A stretch of 44,484 nt of DNA from Selenomonas sp. oral taxon 892 str. F0426 (GCF_000468035.1 NZ_KI260548.1:1-44484), one strand, 5' to 3'. Counted from the first letter of the stretch, positions 16,254 through 27,451 are shown. Program-made: numbers and translations. The notes: a model not told the origin generated them from the letters alone.

Positions 16254-17824
16254 CCGCACGAAACGAGTGCAAGGAACTTCTCACGCGCTATGGCATCGCG
16301 CGGATTCCTTTCATCACGCTCCATACCGTGGAGCGTGCCCGCGCTCTCGATTTGCTCAAAGAAGCCGCCGCGGAGCTGTGCCTTCCCTTTTTCATCCACA
16401 CGCTCTCTAAGGGCGTCTACGACCTCGCGACGGATAAGGTCGTCAGTGATGATAAATCCATCTACGGTGCGATCGACTTCATCGGTGAGCAGATGAAGCA
16501 CCGTGCGAATACGACCCTCGTCCTGACCGAGACCCCAGACCTCTCGAGCGACACGAACGATGCGCGCCAGCTGCTCGACCTTGTGACCCTCGCGAACGAG
16601 ACCGGCGGGCAGATCATCGTACTCACCACCTCCGCCGTCTGGAACCGTCTGCAGCGCCTCGGACTGACCCTCCAGCTGCCGCTGCCGGATGAGGACGAGA
16701 TGGAGACGATTGTGCGCGGCTACATCGACGACTATCGCGCAGAGATCGACATTGAGTGGACGGATATGGATATTCGCGAGGCGGCATCCATACTAGGCGG
16801 TGTCACCGCCGTCGAGGCAGAGAATGTCATGGCGGCGCTCATCGCGAAGAAGGCGATCCGCAAGGAGGATATGGACGAGGTGCGCACAGCGAAGGATCGC
16901 CTCTTCTCCGACATCTCAGGACTCGAGAAGATCTCTGTCGATGAGAGTGCCTCTGATGTCGGCGGGCTCGCGGGACTTAGAGACTGGCTCGACGAGAAAC
17001 GGCTCCTCTTCACAGCAGAGAAGCGCAGTCTGCTCAAGGAGAAGGGCCTGAAATCGCCGCGCGGCATCCTCCTCGTCGGTGTTCCCGGCTGCGGAAAATC
17101 CCTCTCAGCAAAGGCAATCTCTGCGAACTGGAAGCTGCCGCTCTACCGCCTTGACTTTGCGACCGTGCAGGGCAGCTACGTCGGTCAGAGCGAGCAGCAG
17201 CTGCGCGACGCACTCATGACGGCAGAGAACGTTGCACCGTGCATCCTCTGGATCGACGAGATTGAGAAGGGGCTCGCGGGTGCGGGTTCGTCGAACGACG
17301 GCGGCGTCTCCACGCGCATGGTCGGACAGTTCCTCTTCTGGCTGCAGGAGTGCCGCAAACAGGTCTTCGTTGTTGCGACGGCGAACGATGTGTCCATGCT
17401 CCCCTCGGAGCTGCTGCGGCGCGGACGCTTCGATGAGCTGTTCTTTATCGATTTGCCGACCGCCGACGAACGCTATGACATCCTGCGCCTCTATATGCGG
17501 AAATATCTGGAACTCGACTTTGCGGGCGCATTCGCCGACACCCTCGTCACCATGACCGACGGCTTTACGGGCGCCGATCTCGAATCCACGGTGCGCGACC
17601 TCGCCTACCGCGTGATTGCAAACCCTGATTTCCAATTAAATGAGGAGAATCTGCGTACGGCATTCGGCAATGTCGTCCCGCTCTCTGAGACCGCGCCCGA
17701 GAAGATTGCCGCCATCCGAGACTGGGGCAGGGAACGTGCCGTCCCTGCAAGCGGCCGTCCCATCGGCAGTGAGACCGCACTGCGAAAGTCGACGGAGATG
17801 CGTACGCGCAGGGTATTAGTGTAG
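16250..17824 (+). CDS. Ycf46-like AAA+ ATPase (AAA+ operon gene 4)
   Basis: A 524-residue AAA+ protein. The N-terminal 220 residues look like a degenerate P-loop/helical domain (TTLVLTETPDL, QIIVLTTSAVWNRL). The active module follows: GVPGCGKS Walker A (277-284), pore-loop region QGSYVGQSE, Walker B CILWIDEIEKG (331-341), sensor 1 ATAND (N379), Arg fingers in LLRRGRFDE (390-393), and the sensor 2 region GFTGADLEST. The layout fits the Ycf46 family, a relative of classic FtsH/p97-type ATPases without a protease domain and of poorly known function. Such hexamers remodel or unfold partner proteins; the partners are probably the other four products. Starts within ATGA. Confidence 0.88.
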   Translation: MTARNECKELLTRYGIARIPFITLHTVERARALDLLKEAAAELCLPFFIHTLSKGVYDLATDKVVSDDKSIYGAIDFIGEQMKHRANTTLVLTETPDLSSDTNDARQLLDLVTLANETGGQIIVLTTSAVWNRLQRLGLTLQLPLPDEDEMETIVRGYIDDYRAEIDIEWTDMDIREAASILGGVTAVEAENVMAALIAKKAIRKEDMDEVRTAKDRLFSDISGLEKISVDESASDVGGLAGLRDWLDEKRLLFTAEKRSLLKEKGLKSPRGILLVGVPGCGKSLSAKAISANWKLPLYRLDFATVQGSYVGQSEQQLRDALMTAENVAPCILWIDEIEKGLAGAGSSNDGGVSTRMVGQFLFWLQECRKQVFVVATANDVSMLPSELLRRGRFDELFFIDLPTADERYDILRLYMRKYLELDFAGAFADTLVTMTDGFTGADLESTVRDLAYRVIANPDFQLNEENLRTAFGNVVPLSETAPEKIAAIRDWGRERAVPASGRPIGSETALRKSTEMRTRRVLV

Positions 17825-17835
17825 GGAGGGATCGT

Positions 17836-18327
17836 ATGCCGCGGCCACTTTTGAACCGAACTGCAGATACAAAGACGCAGAGCCCGCTCAGCCTTCATCA
17901 GGTATCCGCGAACACGGAGACGAAGAGCGAGGCGCAGCAGATGCAGATGGGGCGCCTCCTCAAGAAGCAGCGTTCCAAAGCATATATGGAGGCGATTCAT
18001 AGGCTCGATGCGGGCAGCCATCATATGAGTGAGGCGGAGCGTGCAGCCATCGTCGATGCCATTCGCGCCGAGTTTCCCGAGGTGCTCGATCTGGCGGGCG
18101 TCCTCATTGGCATCGTCGCAAAATGCTATCTCGGTGAGCCATACGAGGTGCATACCATCACCATCGCCGGGAATATCATCGAGCACTACAAGCGCGGTCA
18201 GACATTGCCGCACGGTATGGAGCGCGCAAGATCGCTGGCCGCACGCGGCGGCTACGAGTTCGTCGAGGTATATACCGACGCCTGCCGCGCCATTAGCAGC
18301 GATGGAGCTGTATCCGTCGTGAAGTAG
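17836..18327 (+). CDS. Small protein of unknown function (AAA+ operon gene 5)
   Basis: Not recognised. A 163-residue protein 11 bp after the AAA+ gene, with AGGGAGGG before ATG. The first 45 residues are polar and low in structure; the remainder alternates helices with one hydrophobic helix (VLDLAGVLIGIVAKCYL) and a short alpha/beta end (GGYEFVEVYTDACRA). The hydrophobic helix is interrupted by charged residues on both sides and is more likely buried than membrane-spanning. It closes the operon before the shared terminator. Confidence 0.68.
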   Translation: MPRPLLNRTADTKTQSPLSLHQVSANTETKSEAQQMQMGRLLKKQRSKAYMEAIHRLDAGSHHMSEAERAAIVDAIRAEFPEVLDLAGVLIGIVAKCYLGEPYEVHTITIAGNIIEHYKRGQTLPHGMERARSLAARGGYEFVEVYTDACRAISSDGAVSVVK

Positions 18328-18343
18328 GTACCTGCAGACATAC

Positions 18344-18396
18344 AAAAAGGGGCTGCTGTACGAAGTTCTAGCTTCGTACAGCAGCCCCGCTCTTTT
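18344..18396. terminator. Bidirectional hairpin terminator, copy 2
   Basis: A perfect 17-bp stem with arms GGGGCTGCTGTACGAAG and CTTCGTACAGCAGCCCC around a 6-base loop, A run on the left and T-rich right flank. It lies between the convergent AAA+ operon and gyrA. Compared with copies 1 and 3, both arms changed together. Confidence 0.88.
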
Positions 18397-18441
18397 GGTC
18401 AGATATGCTGCAGCAGGTGCCGCCTCCGCCATGTCTACGCT

Positions 18442-20889
<2,448 letters not shown>

Positions 20890-20930
20890 AATGTCACCTC
20901 TTCGTGTTCGTTCCATAATAATCCACGATG

Positions 20931-20959
20931 ATTATAGCATTTTCACAGGGAAAAGTCTA
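20931..20959 (-). promoter_or_regulatory. gyrA promoter
   Basis: Minus-strand TAGACT (20959-20954) and TATAAT (20936-20931) are 17 bp apart. The predicted transcription start near 20924 leaves a leader of about 35 bases to the TTG start at 20889, which supports that start over the ATG at 20916. Confidence 0.7.
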
Positions 20960-20983
20960 TGTTTTACGGGCGTGAGCACGCAT

Positions 20984-21009
20984 AAAAAGAGCCGAGGAGA
21001 TTCCTCGGC
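20984..21009 (-). terminator. Intrinsic terminator of the passenger gene
   Basis: GCCGAGGA and TCCTCGGC (21009-20991 on the minus strand) form an 8-bp stem followed by TCTTTTT, just after the stop at 21027. Confidence 0.8.
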
Positions 21010-21026
21010 CATGCCTATGGATAGAG

Positions 21027-22331
21027 TCATGCCAGACTGCCCATCTCCACATATACGGTGAGATGGTGTGCGCTGATGGAGGCATTCGTATCGTGCAGTT
21101 TGCCAGCGAGCGCGTGCAGGAGAGTGTCCTTTCTTGCTGCAATGTCCGCGGGTTCATAGCCCTGTGTGTCCAAGAACAGTGTGATCGAGGAATTCCTTGC
21201 TGCGTGTCGGATGATGATCCCTCCACCCATAATGCACCCATCTGCTTTGCATGTGTAGATGACGCGTACATGACCGCTGAAGTTGTTGATCGTGATCGGC
21301 AGAGATTCCTCTTGGATGATGGAGGCCTGCATTTCACGGGAGGCTGCACCGCAGAGATTTCGAATCTTGCTGCCTGTGTAGAGGTAGGAGGCAGCATTCG
21401 GCCGCGCAGCTTTTTCACGCGGTGCACCGAGCCATTTGTTGCGCCAGCAGGCATGATTTGAGAGCCGGAGATCGACACCGGAGCCCTGCGGATTCGAACC
21501 ATTCTCCTCAAACTCGTTCAGAATGCCGCCCGTCAGCGTAGAATCTGCGGTCGGAAGGCTGAGCGCAATCAACGAGGTACGCCTATTCGGATTGGGATCG
21601 ATGCCGTAGTTTTTGTTGAGCACGCCGAGATTCCCGATAATATGGACGGCTTTTGCATCCTGGAGGGCATTTGTTTCGGTTACATTCATGGAGACCGTAC
21701 CCTCTTCGGCGAGGAGGGCATAGGTGTCAGAGGAGGTGAGCGCCTGCGTTACGATCCTGCCGCCGCCCACGGTGATCATACTGTCCTTGTTCGCCTGGAG
21801 TCCGACGCCAGTTACCTCCATATCAAGATTGCCGCGGAGGAGGAACTGTGTCGTCCCATGCGTCCTGCCGCGGATCTGACCGCCGTAGCCTGCGTAGATG
21901 CCGCTCATATAGTAGTGCGCAACATCCGTGCCAGGTGTGGCTCCGTCCACGGGCGGACGGGCATTTGTGAGACGGAGCCTGAGGTCGCCGCCAATCGTCA
22001 ACTGTGCGCCGTCCAGCAGGTAGATTCCCGTCACATTGTTATGCGGGCCGCGTTCTCCTCTGCCGACACCGGAGACATCGACCGAGACATTTTCATCCCA
22101 GATGATCTTTTCGTCGTGGCCAGGATGATATCCAATGCTAGTACCTGATGTATGGGATGCAATCAAACGCTCCATTCGAGATGTAGTCTGCATCTGTGCA
22201 TCCATTCCTTCCTTTGGCATGCAGCTCTCCATGGACTCCTGTGCAGAAATGATGTCCGTGCCGCTGAGGAGGCACAGACAAAGAGCGCTTAGAATGATCA
22301 AACCATATCGCTTCTGGCTGCTGTATATCAT
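21027..22331 (-). CDS. Secreted autotransporter-passenger-like protein lacking a barrel
   Basis: A 434-residue exported protein. The signal peptide (about 1-30: YGLIILSALCLCLLSG...SAQ) is followed by repeated short beta strands with alternating Gly/Asn/Thr (VTGIYLLDGAQLTIGGDLRLRL, GNLDMEVTGVGLQ), as in parallel beta-helix passengers. Residues 340-430 (NNFSGHVRVIYTCK, NSSITLFLDTQGYEPAD, LHALAGKL) match the region that in Selenomonas-type autotransporters leads into linker and barrel. Here the frame stops at VEMGSLA and a terminator follows, so no barrel is encoded. It may be a truncated autotransporter gene or a passenger secreted free into the periplasm. AAGGAGCAAGGAGC precedes the ATG. It is divergent from a GT41-type glycosyltransferase. 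Confidence 0.75.
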   Translation of the reverse strand: MIYSSQKRYGLIILSALCLCLLSGTDIISAQESMESCMPKEGMDAQMQTTSRMERLIASHTSGTSIGYHPGHDEKIIWDENVSVDVSGVGRGERGPHNNVTGIYLLDGAQLTIGGDLRLRLTNARPPVDGATPGTDVAHYYMSGIYAGYGGQIRGRTHGTTQFLLRGNLDMEVTGVGLQANKDSMITVGGGRIVTQALTSSDTYALLAEEGTVSMNVTETNALQDAKAVHIIGNLGVLNKNYGIDPNPNRRTSLIALSLPTADSTLTGGILNEFEENGSNPQGSGVDLRLSNHACWRNKWLGAPREKAARPNAASYLYTGSKIRNLCGAASREMQASIIQEESLPITINNFSGHVRVIYTCKADGCIMGGGIIIRHAARNSSITLFLDTQGYEPADIAARKDTLLHALAGKLHDTNASISAHHLTVYVEMGSLA

Positions 22332-22400
22332 GCTCCTTGCTCCTTTGGCGTTACGGCAGATCGTAAGTGCTCATGCGCGGAAAGGTTTCTTATGATGAGC

Positions 22401-22406
22401 ATTATA
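22401..22406 (-). promoter_or_regulatory. -10 box of the passenger gene
   Basis: TATAAT on the minus strand, about 70 bases before the passenger start. The -35 (TTCTTG at 17 bp) is poor. For the divergent glycosyltransferase no convincing promoter was found in the 224-bp gap. Confidence 0.4.
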
Positions 22407-22555
22407 CCATCGGACAGAGATTTCAAGAAATATATCCTGTATATCTTTTTCTGTGTATCTCATCGATGTTGTTTATCGTGTGACGTCTTTCCAAAAGGAA
22501 TTTTATATCTTCCTGTCGAATAAAACTCATATCATTTGCAAAGAGGAGGGGCATC

Positions 22556-24268
22556 GTGAAAAGTCGAGAGGCATGGCGCCAGGAGATGCTGATGCGGGCA
22601 AATGCGCTCTATGAGGCACGAGAGTACGTGCGGGCGGCAGAGCTGACAGGGGAGATGCTCAGCGCTCTGCCCGAGGATGTGGAGATGCGCTACATCCGTG
22701 CAGCGGCTCTGACGGGCTGCGGTTTGTATGACGAAGCACGCGCGGAGATCGCGCGCATCCGTGCAGTACGTCCTGATCATGCGGGGGCTGCGCGCCAGGA
22801 GATCTACATCGATCGCGCGGAGGACAAGATTCGCACGCAGATCGAGCATCTGCGCGCGCTGATTGCCATGCTCACGGAGCGGATTGCCGCCGAGGAGGAG
22901 AGCCGTGCCTACTGCACGGTCTTTCTTGCGAGTGCGTACAGTCTGCTCGGCGAGGCTCTGACGCTCACGGGGGAGAGTGCGGAGGCGGTTGAGGCGTTCC
23001 TTGCCTCGAGCCGTCTCGAGACGGGGCGTGTGCAGAAGGCGATTGAATACAGTAACGCGCTCTTTGCCGTCAACTATCTGCCGACGCATCTGCGCGGTAC
23101 CTATGCAGGGCTTGCACGCGGCTATGGGGCGCTCTTTGCCGATGTGCAGGCGCTCGCGTCTGCCGCGGATGCCGCACGCGGGCACGATCGCCTCCGCATC
23201 GGCTATATCTCGCCCGATCTGCGCACACATCCCGTCGGGACACTGATGCGCCCGCTCCTTCACCTCTGCGATCGTTCGCGTTTTGCCGTTTACTGCTACA
23301 TGAGCGGCGCGGAGGACGTGCTTTCACAGGAGTTCCGTGCGGCGGTGGATGCGTGGCGGAACATCCAGGGGATGACAGCGGCAGAGGCGGCGGCTCTCGT
23401 GCGCAGCGATGAGATTGACATCCTCGTTGATCTCGCCGGACACACGCAGGACAACTGTCTCCCCGTCCTTGCATACAAACCTGCGCCCGTGCAGGTGACG
23501 GGCATCGGCTACTTCAATACGACGGGGCTGCCTGCCGTTGACTATATGCTCTCGGATGTGCACGTTGATCCTGAGGGGCGTGAGGACGCCGCCTTTACCG
23601 AGGAGATGATCCGTCTTCCGCACAGCCATTTCTGCTACACCCTGCCCGAGGATCTTTCTGCCGTCACCCCACCGCCGATGGAGCGCAGCGGCTATGTGAC
23701 ATTCGGCTCGTTCAACAACTTCAGCAAGGTGACGGATGAGGTTCTGTGCCTCTGGGGTCAGCTGCTGGATGCGGTCCCGCGGTCACGGCTTTTACTCAAG
23801 AGCAAGCTGTTTATGAGCGAAGAGGGGCGAGAGCTCGCGGCGGAGCGCTTCACACGCTGCGGCATTCCCGTTGAACGTGTGGAGATGCGCGGATTCAGCC
23901 CCGATCACCTCGCGGAGTACGGAGATATGGACATTGCGCTCGATACCTTCCCCTACACGGGCGGCATCACGACCTGCGAGGCGCTCGCGATGGGCGTTCC
24001 TGTCGTGACCCTGCGCGGGGAGAGCCACGGTGCGCGGTTCGGGGAGAGCCTCCTCACGAATGCAAATCTCACGGAGCTGATCGCCAAGACCCCCGAGGAC
24101 TATGTGCATATCGCGGCGGCACTCGCCTCCGACCCTGCGACCCTGCGTGCTCTGCGCGAGAATCTGCGTGCGATTCTGCGTGGTTCGCCGCTCATGGATG
24201 CGCACGGGTACGTAAGGGATGTTGAGGCGGCGTATGAAGAAATATGGGCACGATTCGTACAGACTTGA
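22556..24268 (+). CDS. GT41-type glycosyltransferase (O-GlcNAc transferase-like, TPR)
   Basis: A 570-residue cytoplasmic enzyme. Residues about 5-80 form TPR-like helices (ANALYEAREYVRAAELTGEML), and more helices run to about 200. The catalytic half has the OGT/Spindly motifs: RIGYISPDLRTHPVG, ILVDLAGHTQDNCL, KPAPVQVTGIGYFNTTGL, DYMLSDVHVDP, TFGSFNNFSKV, LLLKSKLF and LDTFPYTGGITTCEALAMGVPVVTL (cut). GT41 enzymes transfer GlcNAc or glucose from a UDP sugar to Ser/Thr or Asn of proteins; bacterial ones often modify adhesins or flagellin. It starts with GTG after AAGAGGAGG. The divergent passenger gene is a possible substrate (inference). Its stop codon overlaps the sRNA-type promoter at 24265. 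Confidence 0.88.
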   Translation: MKSREAWRQEMLMRANALYEAREYVRAAELTGEMLSALPEDVEMRYIRAAALTGCGLYDEARAEIARIRAVRPDHAGAARQEIYIDRAEDKIRTQIEHLRALIAMLTERIAAEEESRAYCTVFLASAYSLLGEALTLTGESAEAVEAFLASSRLETGRVQKAIEYSNALFAVNYLPTHLRGTYAGLARGYGALFADVQALASAADAARGHDRLRIGYISPDLRTHPVGTLMRPLLHLCDRSRFAVYCYMSGAEDVLSQEFRAAVDAWRNIQGMTAAEAAALVRSDEIDILVDLAGHTQDNCLPVLAYKPAPVQVTGIGYFNTTGLPAVDYMLSDVHVDPEGREDAAFTEEMIRLPHSHFCYTLPEDLSAVTPPPMERSGYVTFGSFNNFSKVTDEVLCLWGQLLDAVPRSRLLLKSKLFMSEEGRELAAERFTRCGIPVERVEMRGFSPDHLAEYGDMDIALDTFPYTGGITTCEALAMGVPVVTLRGESHGARFGESLLTNANLTELIAKTPEDYVHIAAALASDPATLRALRENLRAILRGSPLMDAHGYVRDVEAAYEEIWARFVQT

Positions 24269-24300
24269 CGAATTTGGGCAGAGTCGTATTCTAAGCATAG
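24265..24300 (+). promoter_or_regulatory. Repeated small-RNA-type promoter, copy A
   Basis: TTGACG (24265-24270), 16 bp, TATTCT (24287-24292), then AAGCATAGAAAA. The same arrangement, including AAGCATAG directly after the -10, occurs at 34425 and 40586. It overlaps the stop codon of the glycosyltransferase. Confidence 0.55.
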
Positions 24301-24306
24301 AAAAGC

Positions 24307-24338
24307 ATCGCCGCCGGAGGAATTTCCTCCGGCGGCGA
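24307..24338. terminator. GC-rich hairpin (shared sequence, copy 1)
   Basis: CGCCGCCGGAGGA and TCCTCCGGCGGCG form a perfect 13-bp stem around ATT. The same hairpin recurs at 29944-29974. It lies between the convergent glycosyltransferase and binding-protein genes and would end a very short RNA started at the copy A promoter. Confidence 0.65.
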
Positions 24339-24361
24339 TGTTCGTTACCACATAAAGCGCC

Positions 24362-25354
24362 CTATTCGATTTCGATTCCTGGATAAAAAGCCTTTGCCAT
24401 CATTTTTATTCCGTCAATGGTATGACAGAGTGGCCCATAGGTATATCCGAGCGGGATGCTGTAAATGCGGTGATTTTGTACGCATTTCGTATGCTGAAGT
24501 CCCGGATGGTCATGGATCTGCGCAACGCATGAACCGTATTCTGCGTGGCTGCAGATCACCATCAGGACATCGGGATCCTCCTTTGCGATGTGCTCGAATG
24601 TGATGACCGCAGGAGTTGCGATGGCCTCTGCGCCGATCTGCTCCGCCATATTGCCCGCGAGCTTGCTCTTATCGTAGGAGACGAACGTGCTCATGAGCTC
24701 GATCAGCATGACCCGCGGTTTTGGATATGAGCGAGCCTTTTCGTTGATCTCCGCGATACAGTCATAGGTTTCCCGGACAATGCGTTCGGCAGCGGGTTCT
24801 GCGTGGAAAATGCGGCCATAGTCACGAATGCTCTCCATCTCCTGCGCCACGGTCTCTGTGATGTAGTGGCGCCGGGGCTGAGAACTGCTCGGATTGACCA
24901 GTGTCCTCACGCCGTGTGCGTTCCAATAGTCAGTGCTGCCGAGGCTGTTTCTCGTAAAACAGTATTGGTGTCCGATGATGAGGTCGGGATTCAGCCGCGT
25001 GATATATTCCATGCGGAGCTGTTGATTCATCGCGCGCGGCAGGGTTTCTAAAACACGCGCGTTTTCCTCCTTCATGGGAAAAGGGCCGTCGTTGTTCGCT
25101 GCAGCTAAAACGATGGATGAGGCTGCTCCGAGTTCGATCAGTGTTTCCACCTCGTTGTCACCGACGACGAGCACACGCTGCGGCACTGCATCGAATTCCT
25201 GTATATTCTTTCCCTGTACATAGTAGTTGTCAATGCGCAGATTCTCTACGCGGACAATCTGCTCCTCTCCCACAGGCGGTGTTTCTGAGAACGTGCAGCC
25301 AGCAGCTGCCGCGCACATCATGACTGCCAGGCTGCAGCAAAATGTCTTTTTCAT
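24362..25354 (-). CDS. Periplasmic binding lipoprotein for iron complex/corrinoid import
   Basis: A 330-residue class III (FepB/BtuF-type) binding protein. The signal ends in a lipobox, AAAAGC, with Cys19 as lipid anchor. Two alpha/beta lobes follow: PQRVLVVGDNEVETLIELGA, LNPDLIIGHQYCF, then a long linker helix and PRVMLIELMSTF, KEDPDVLMVICSH. It is the last gene of the operon receptor, permease, permease, binding protein, starting four bases after the second permease stops and with only a weak ribosome binding site, suggesting coupling. The cobalamin riboswitch at the operon head makes a corrinoid the best guess for its ligand; siderophores remain possible. Confidence 0.85.
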   Translation of the reverse strand: MKKTFCCSLAVMMCAAAAGCTFSETPPVGEEQIVRVENLRIDNYYVQGKNIQEFDAVPQRVLVVGDNEVETLIELGAASSIVLAAANNDGPFPMKEENARVLETLPRAMNQQLRMEYITRLNPDLIIGHQYCFTRNSLGSTDYWNAHGVRTLVNPSSSQPRRHYITETVAQEMESIRDYGRIFHAEPAAERIVRETYDCIAEINEKARSYPKPRVMLIELMSTFVSYDKSKLAGNMAEQIGAEAIATPAVITFEHIAKEDPDVLMVICSHAEYGSCVAQIHDHPGLQHTKCVQNHRIYSIPLGYTYGPLCHTIDGIKMMAKAFYPGIEIE

Positions 25355-25357
25355 AGA

Positions 25358-26377
25358 TCAGCCGTGCTTTCTCTTCAATAATAGATGCAAAAAAATCGGA
25401 CTGCCGAGCAGGCTGACCACTATTCCGATCGGCACCTCTCCATTTTCTACAGCGATGCGGCTAAAGACATCTGCCCACGCGAGAAAGCCAGCGCCGAGGG
25501 CGGCACATACGGGAAGCAGGCGCGTATAGCTGCCGCCGACCAGAAGCCGAGCGATGTGGGGGACAGCAAGGCCGACAAAACCGATGATGCCCGCATTGTA
25601 AACGATCATCGCCGCAGCTGCAGCGCAGAGGAAGATGAAGGTCTGCCGGCGCTCCTCCAGACGATAGCCGAGTGTACGTGCGGTATCGTCGCCCAAGAGC
25701 ATCAGATTCAGGACACGAGTCTGCAGAAAGAAGAAAAGGAGTATGGGCAGGACGACGATCGCCAGATAGAGATCCTTTTCCCAGCTCGCTTTTTCGAGAC
25801 TTCCGAGAAGCCAATAGGAGATGTTTGATACCGTGCGCGAGTTCGGTGCAAGCGAGATGATGAGACTGACGACGGCACTGCACACCGCATGGATCCCCAT
25901 GCCTGCAATGAGGATCATGAAGGACTTCCCTCGCCCGTAATAACGTGTGAGCCACAGAACGAGAACCGTGGCAGCTCCAGCACCCGCAAATGCGCCCAAT
26001 GGTACCGCAGAGAGGCCGGCAATCATTGAAATGTTGGCGCTCATCATCAAAACGGCACCGAGCGCTGCCCCCGAGGAGATCCCCAAAAAGTATGGATCGG
26101 CCAGAGGATTGCGCAGGAGTGCCTGCATGACAGCGCCGACAACGGCCAGCGTGCTTCCTGCGAGAAGCGCAAGAAGAAAGCGTGGAGCACGCATATATTC
26201 CAAAACATCTGCATGAATCGGAGGAATTTGAGGATCGCTCGGATTGAGAAGGAACCGTACAACCTCCCCCAGCTCTATGGGGATGACCCCGCGCGTCATG
26301 GCTGTCAGCGGCAGCAGGAGAAGTATAGCGGCAAGTACTGCATATAAAAGGATGTTCTGCATCGGTTGTTTCATCAT
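25358..26377 (-). CDS. FecCD-family ABC permease (second of pair)
   Basis: A 339-residue inner-membrane permease with about 10 hydrophobic segments. FecCD/BtuC motifs: RAPRFLLALLAGSTLAVVGAVMQ (cut), NPLADPYFLGISSGAALGA, LLGDDTARTLGYRLE (the coupling region contacting the ATPase) and GFVGLAVPHIARLLVG. Start set at ATGATG seven bases after AGGAG, ten bases downstream of the preceding gene's stop; longer readings run into that gene. Two non-identical permeases in tandem suggest a heterodimer, as in FepD/FepG. No ATPase gene is in this operon. Confidence 0.9.
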   Translation of the reverse strand: MMKQPMQNILLYAVLAAILLLLPLTAMTRGVIPIELGEVVRFLLNPSDPQIPPIHADVLEYMRAPRFLLALLAGSTLAVVGAVMQALLRNPLADPYFLGISSGAALGAVLMMSANISMIAGLSAVPLGAFAGAGAATVLVLWLTRYYGRGKSFMILIAGMGIHAVCSAVVSLIISLAPNSRTVSNISYWLLGSLEKASWEKDLYLAIVVLPILLFFFLQTRVLNLMLLGDDTARTLGYRLEERRQTFIFLCAAAAAMIVYNAGIIGFVGLAVPHIARLLVGGSYTRLLPVCAALGAGFLAWADVFSRIAVENGEVPIGIVVSLLGSPIFLHLLLKRKHG

Positions 26378-26387
26378 ATCTGTGCTC

Positions 26388-27422
26388 CTACCCGCCATAA
26401 AAACCGTATCTGCGCCGAAATACCAGATAGATGAAGAGCGGTGCACCGATGAGGGAAAACATGATGCCCAGAGGAATCTCTGCGCCCGGAATCGGCAGGA
26501 GCGAACGTGAGAGTATGTCCAGGAGGACAGCGCATATCCCGCCGATCATGACGGCAGCGGGCACGAGCACATGATGATCGGATCCCAAAAAACTGCGTAC
26601 AATATGGGGGAGGACAAGACCGATAAAGCCGATCATACCGGCATTGCAGACGATCAAGCCAACCAAAAGACCATTGCAGAGAAGATATTTTACTATGTAA
26701 TTCTGCGGATGGATGCCAAGCGTGATCGCGGTATCGCGGCCCAGGAGCAGGATGTTCAGCACGCGTCCCTGCGTCATGAAGTACGAAAATGCTGCGCCGA
26801 CGATAAGGCATAAGAAGAGCACGTGCGGCAGGGACGCATTTGTCACACTTCCCATAAGCCAAAAGGTAATGGCCTCCATACCCTCCTTGTCGCTGACTCG
26901 ATAGATAAGGAATCCGGCGAGTGAGGAGAAGATCAGCCCCATTGCAAGACCGCCCAGGAGCAGATTGCCAAGATCCGTATGAGTGCCGCGCGCGATGCCG
27001 ATCACCAGCACGGACACGAGAAGAGCACCGAGAAAGGCGCTGATCCCAATGGCGGCAGCGCCGAACAGGGCGCCGAGGCCGAGGAAGAGTCCCGCAGCCG
27101 TACCGAAATAAGCGCCGGCAGATACGCCCAGGATATACGGATCCGCGAGCGGATTCTGCACGATCGCCTGCATGATGATGCCGGAGAGCGTCAGCCCCAT
27201 ACCGACGCACAGAGCCAGCAGTACGCGCGGCAAACGCAGCTCATACAGAATCCGAGCGCTCAGCATCTCATCCTGCGTGCCGCCGGTGATGCCGAGAAGC
27301 GCAGTCGGTGACAGCTCGGAGAGTCCTGCACTCAGCCCCCACCATACAACGAGCAGCTGCAGCGGAAGAAGCAGCAATACGATGCGTACGCTGCCCAGGG
27401 TCTTTATTTTTTCCAGCAACAT
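26388..27422 (-). CDS. FecCD-family ABC permease (first of pair)
   Basis: A 344-residue permease, about 10 membrane segments, with ELRLPRVLLALCVGMGLTLSG (cut), NPLADPYILGVSAGAYFGT, LLGRDTAITLGIHPQ as the ATPase-coupling region and GFIGLVLPHIVRSFLG. It is preceded by AAGGAAGGG and by a terminator-like hairpin that separates it from the receptor gene, so it is probably expressed at a lower level than the receptor. It presumably pairs with the next permease. Confidence 0.9.
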   Translation of the reverse strand: MLLEKIKTLGSVRIVLLLLPLQLLVVWWGLSAGLSELSPTALLGITGGTQDEMLSARILYELRLPRVLLALCVGMGLTLSGIIMQAIVQNPLADPYILGVSAGAYFGTAAGLFLGLGALFGAAAIGISAFLGALLVSVLVIGIARGTHTDLGNLLLGGLAMGLIFSSLAGFLIYRVSDKEGMEAITFWLMGSVTNASLPHVLFLCLIVGAAFSYFMTQGRVLNILLLGRDTAITLGIHPQNYIVKYLLCNGLLVGLIVCNAGMIGFIGLVLPHIVRSFLGSDHHVLVPAAVMIGGICAVLLDILSRSLLPIPGAEIPLGIMFSLIGAPLFIYLVFRRRYGFYGG

Positions 27423-27451
27423 AGCCCTTCCTTAAAAATGACAGAATGAAA

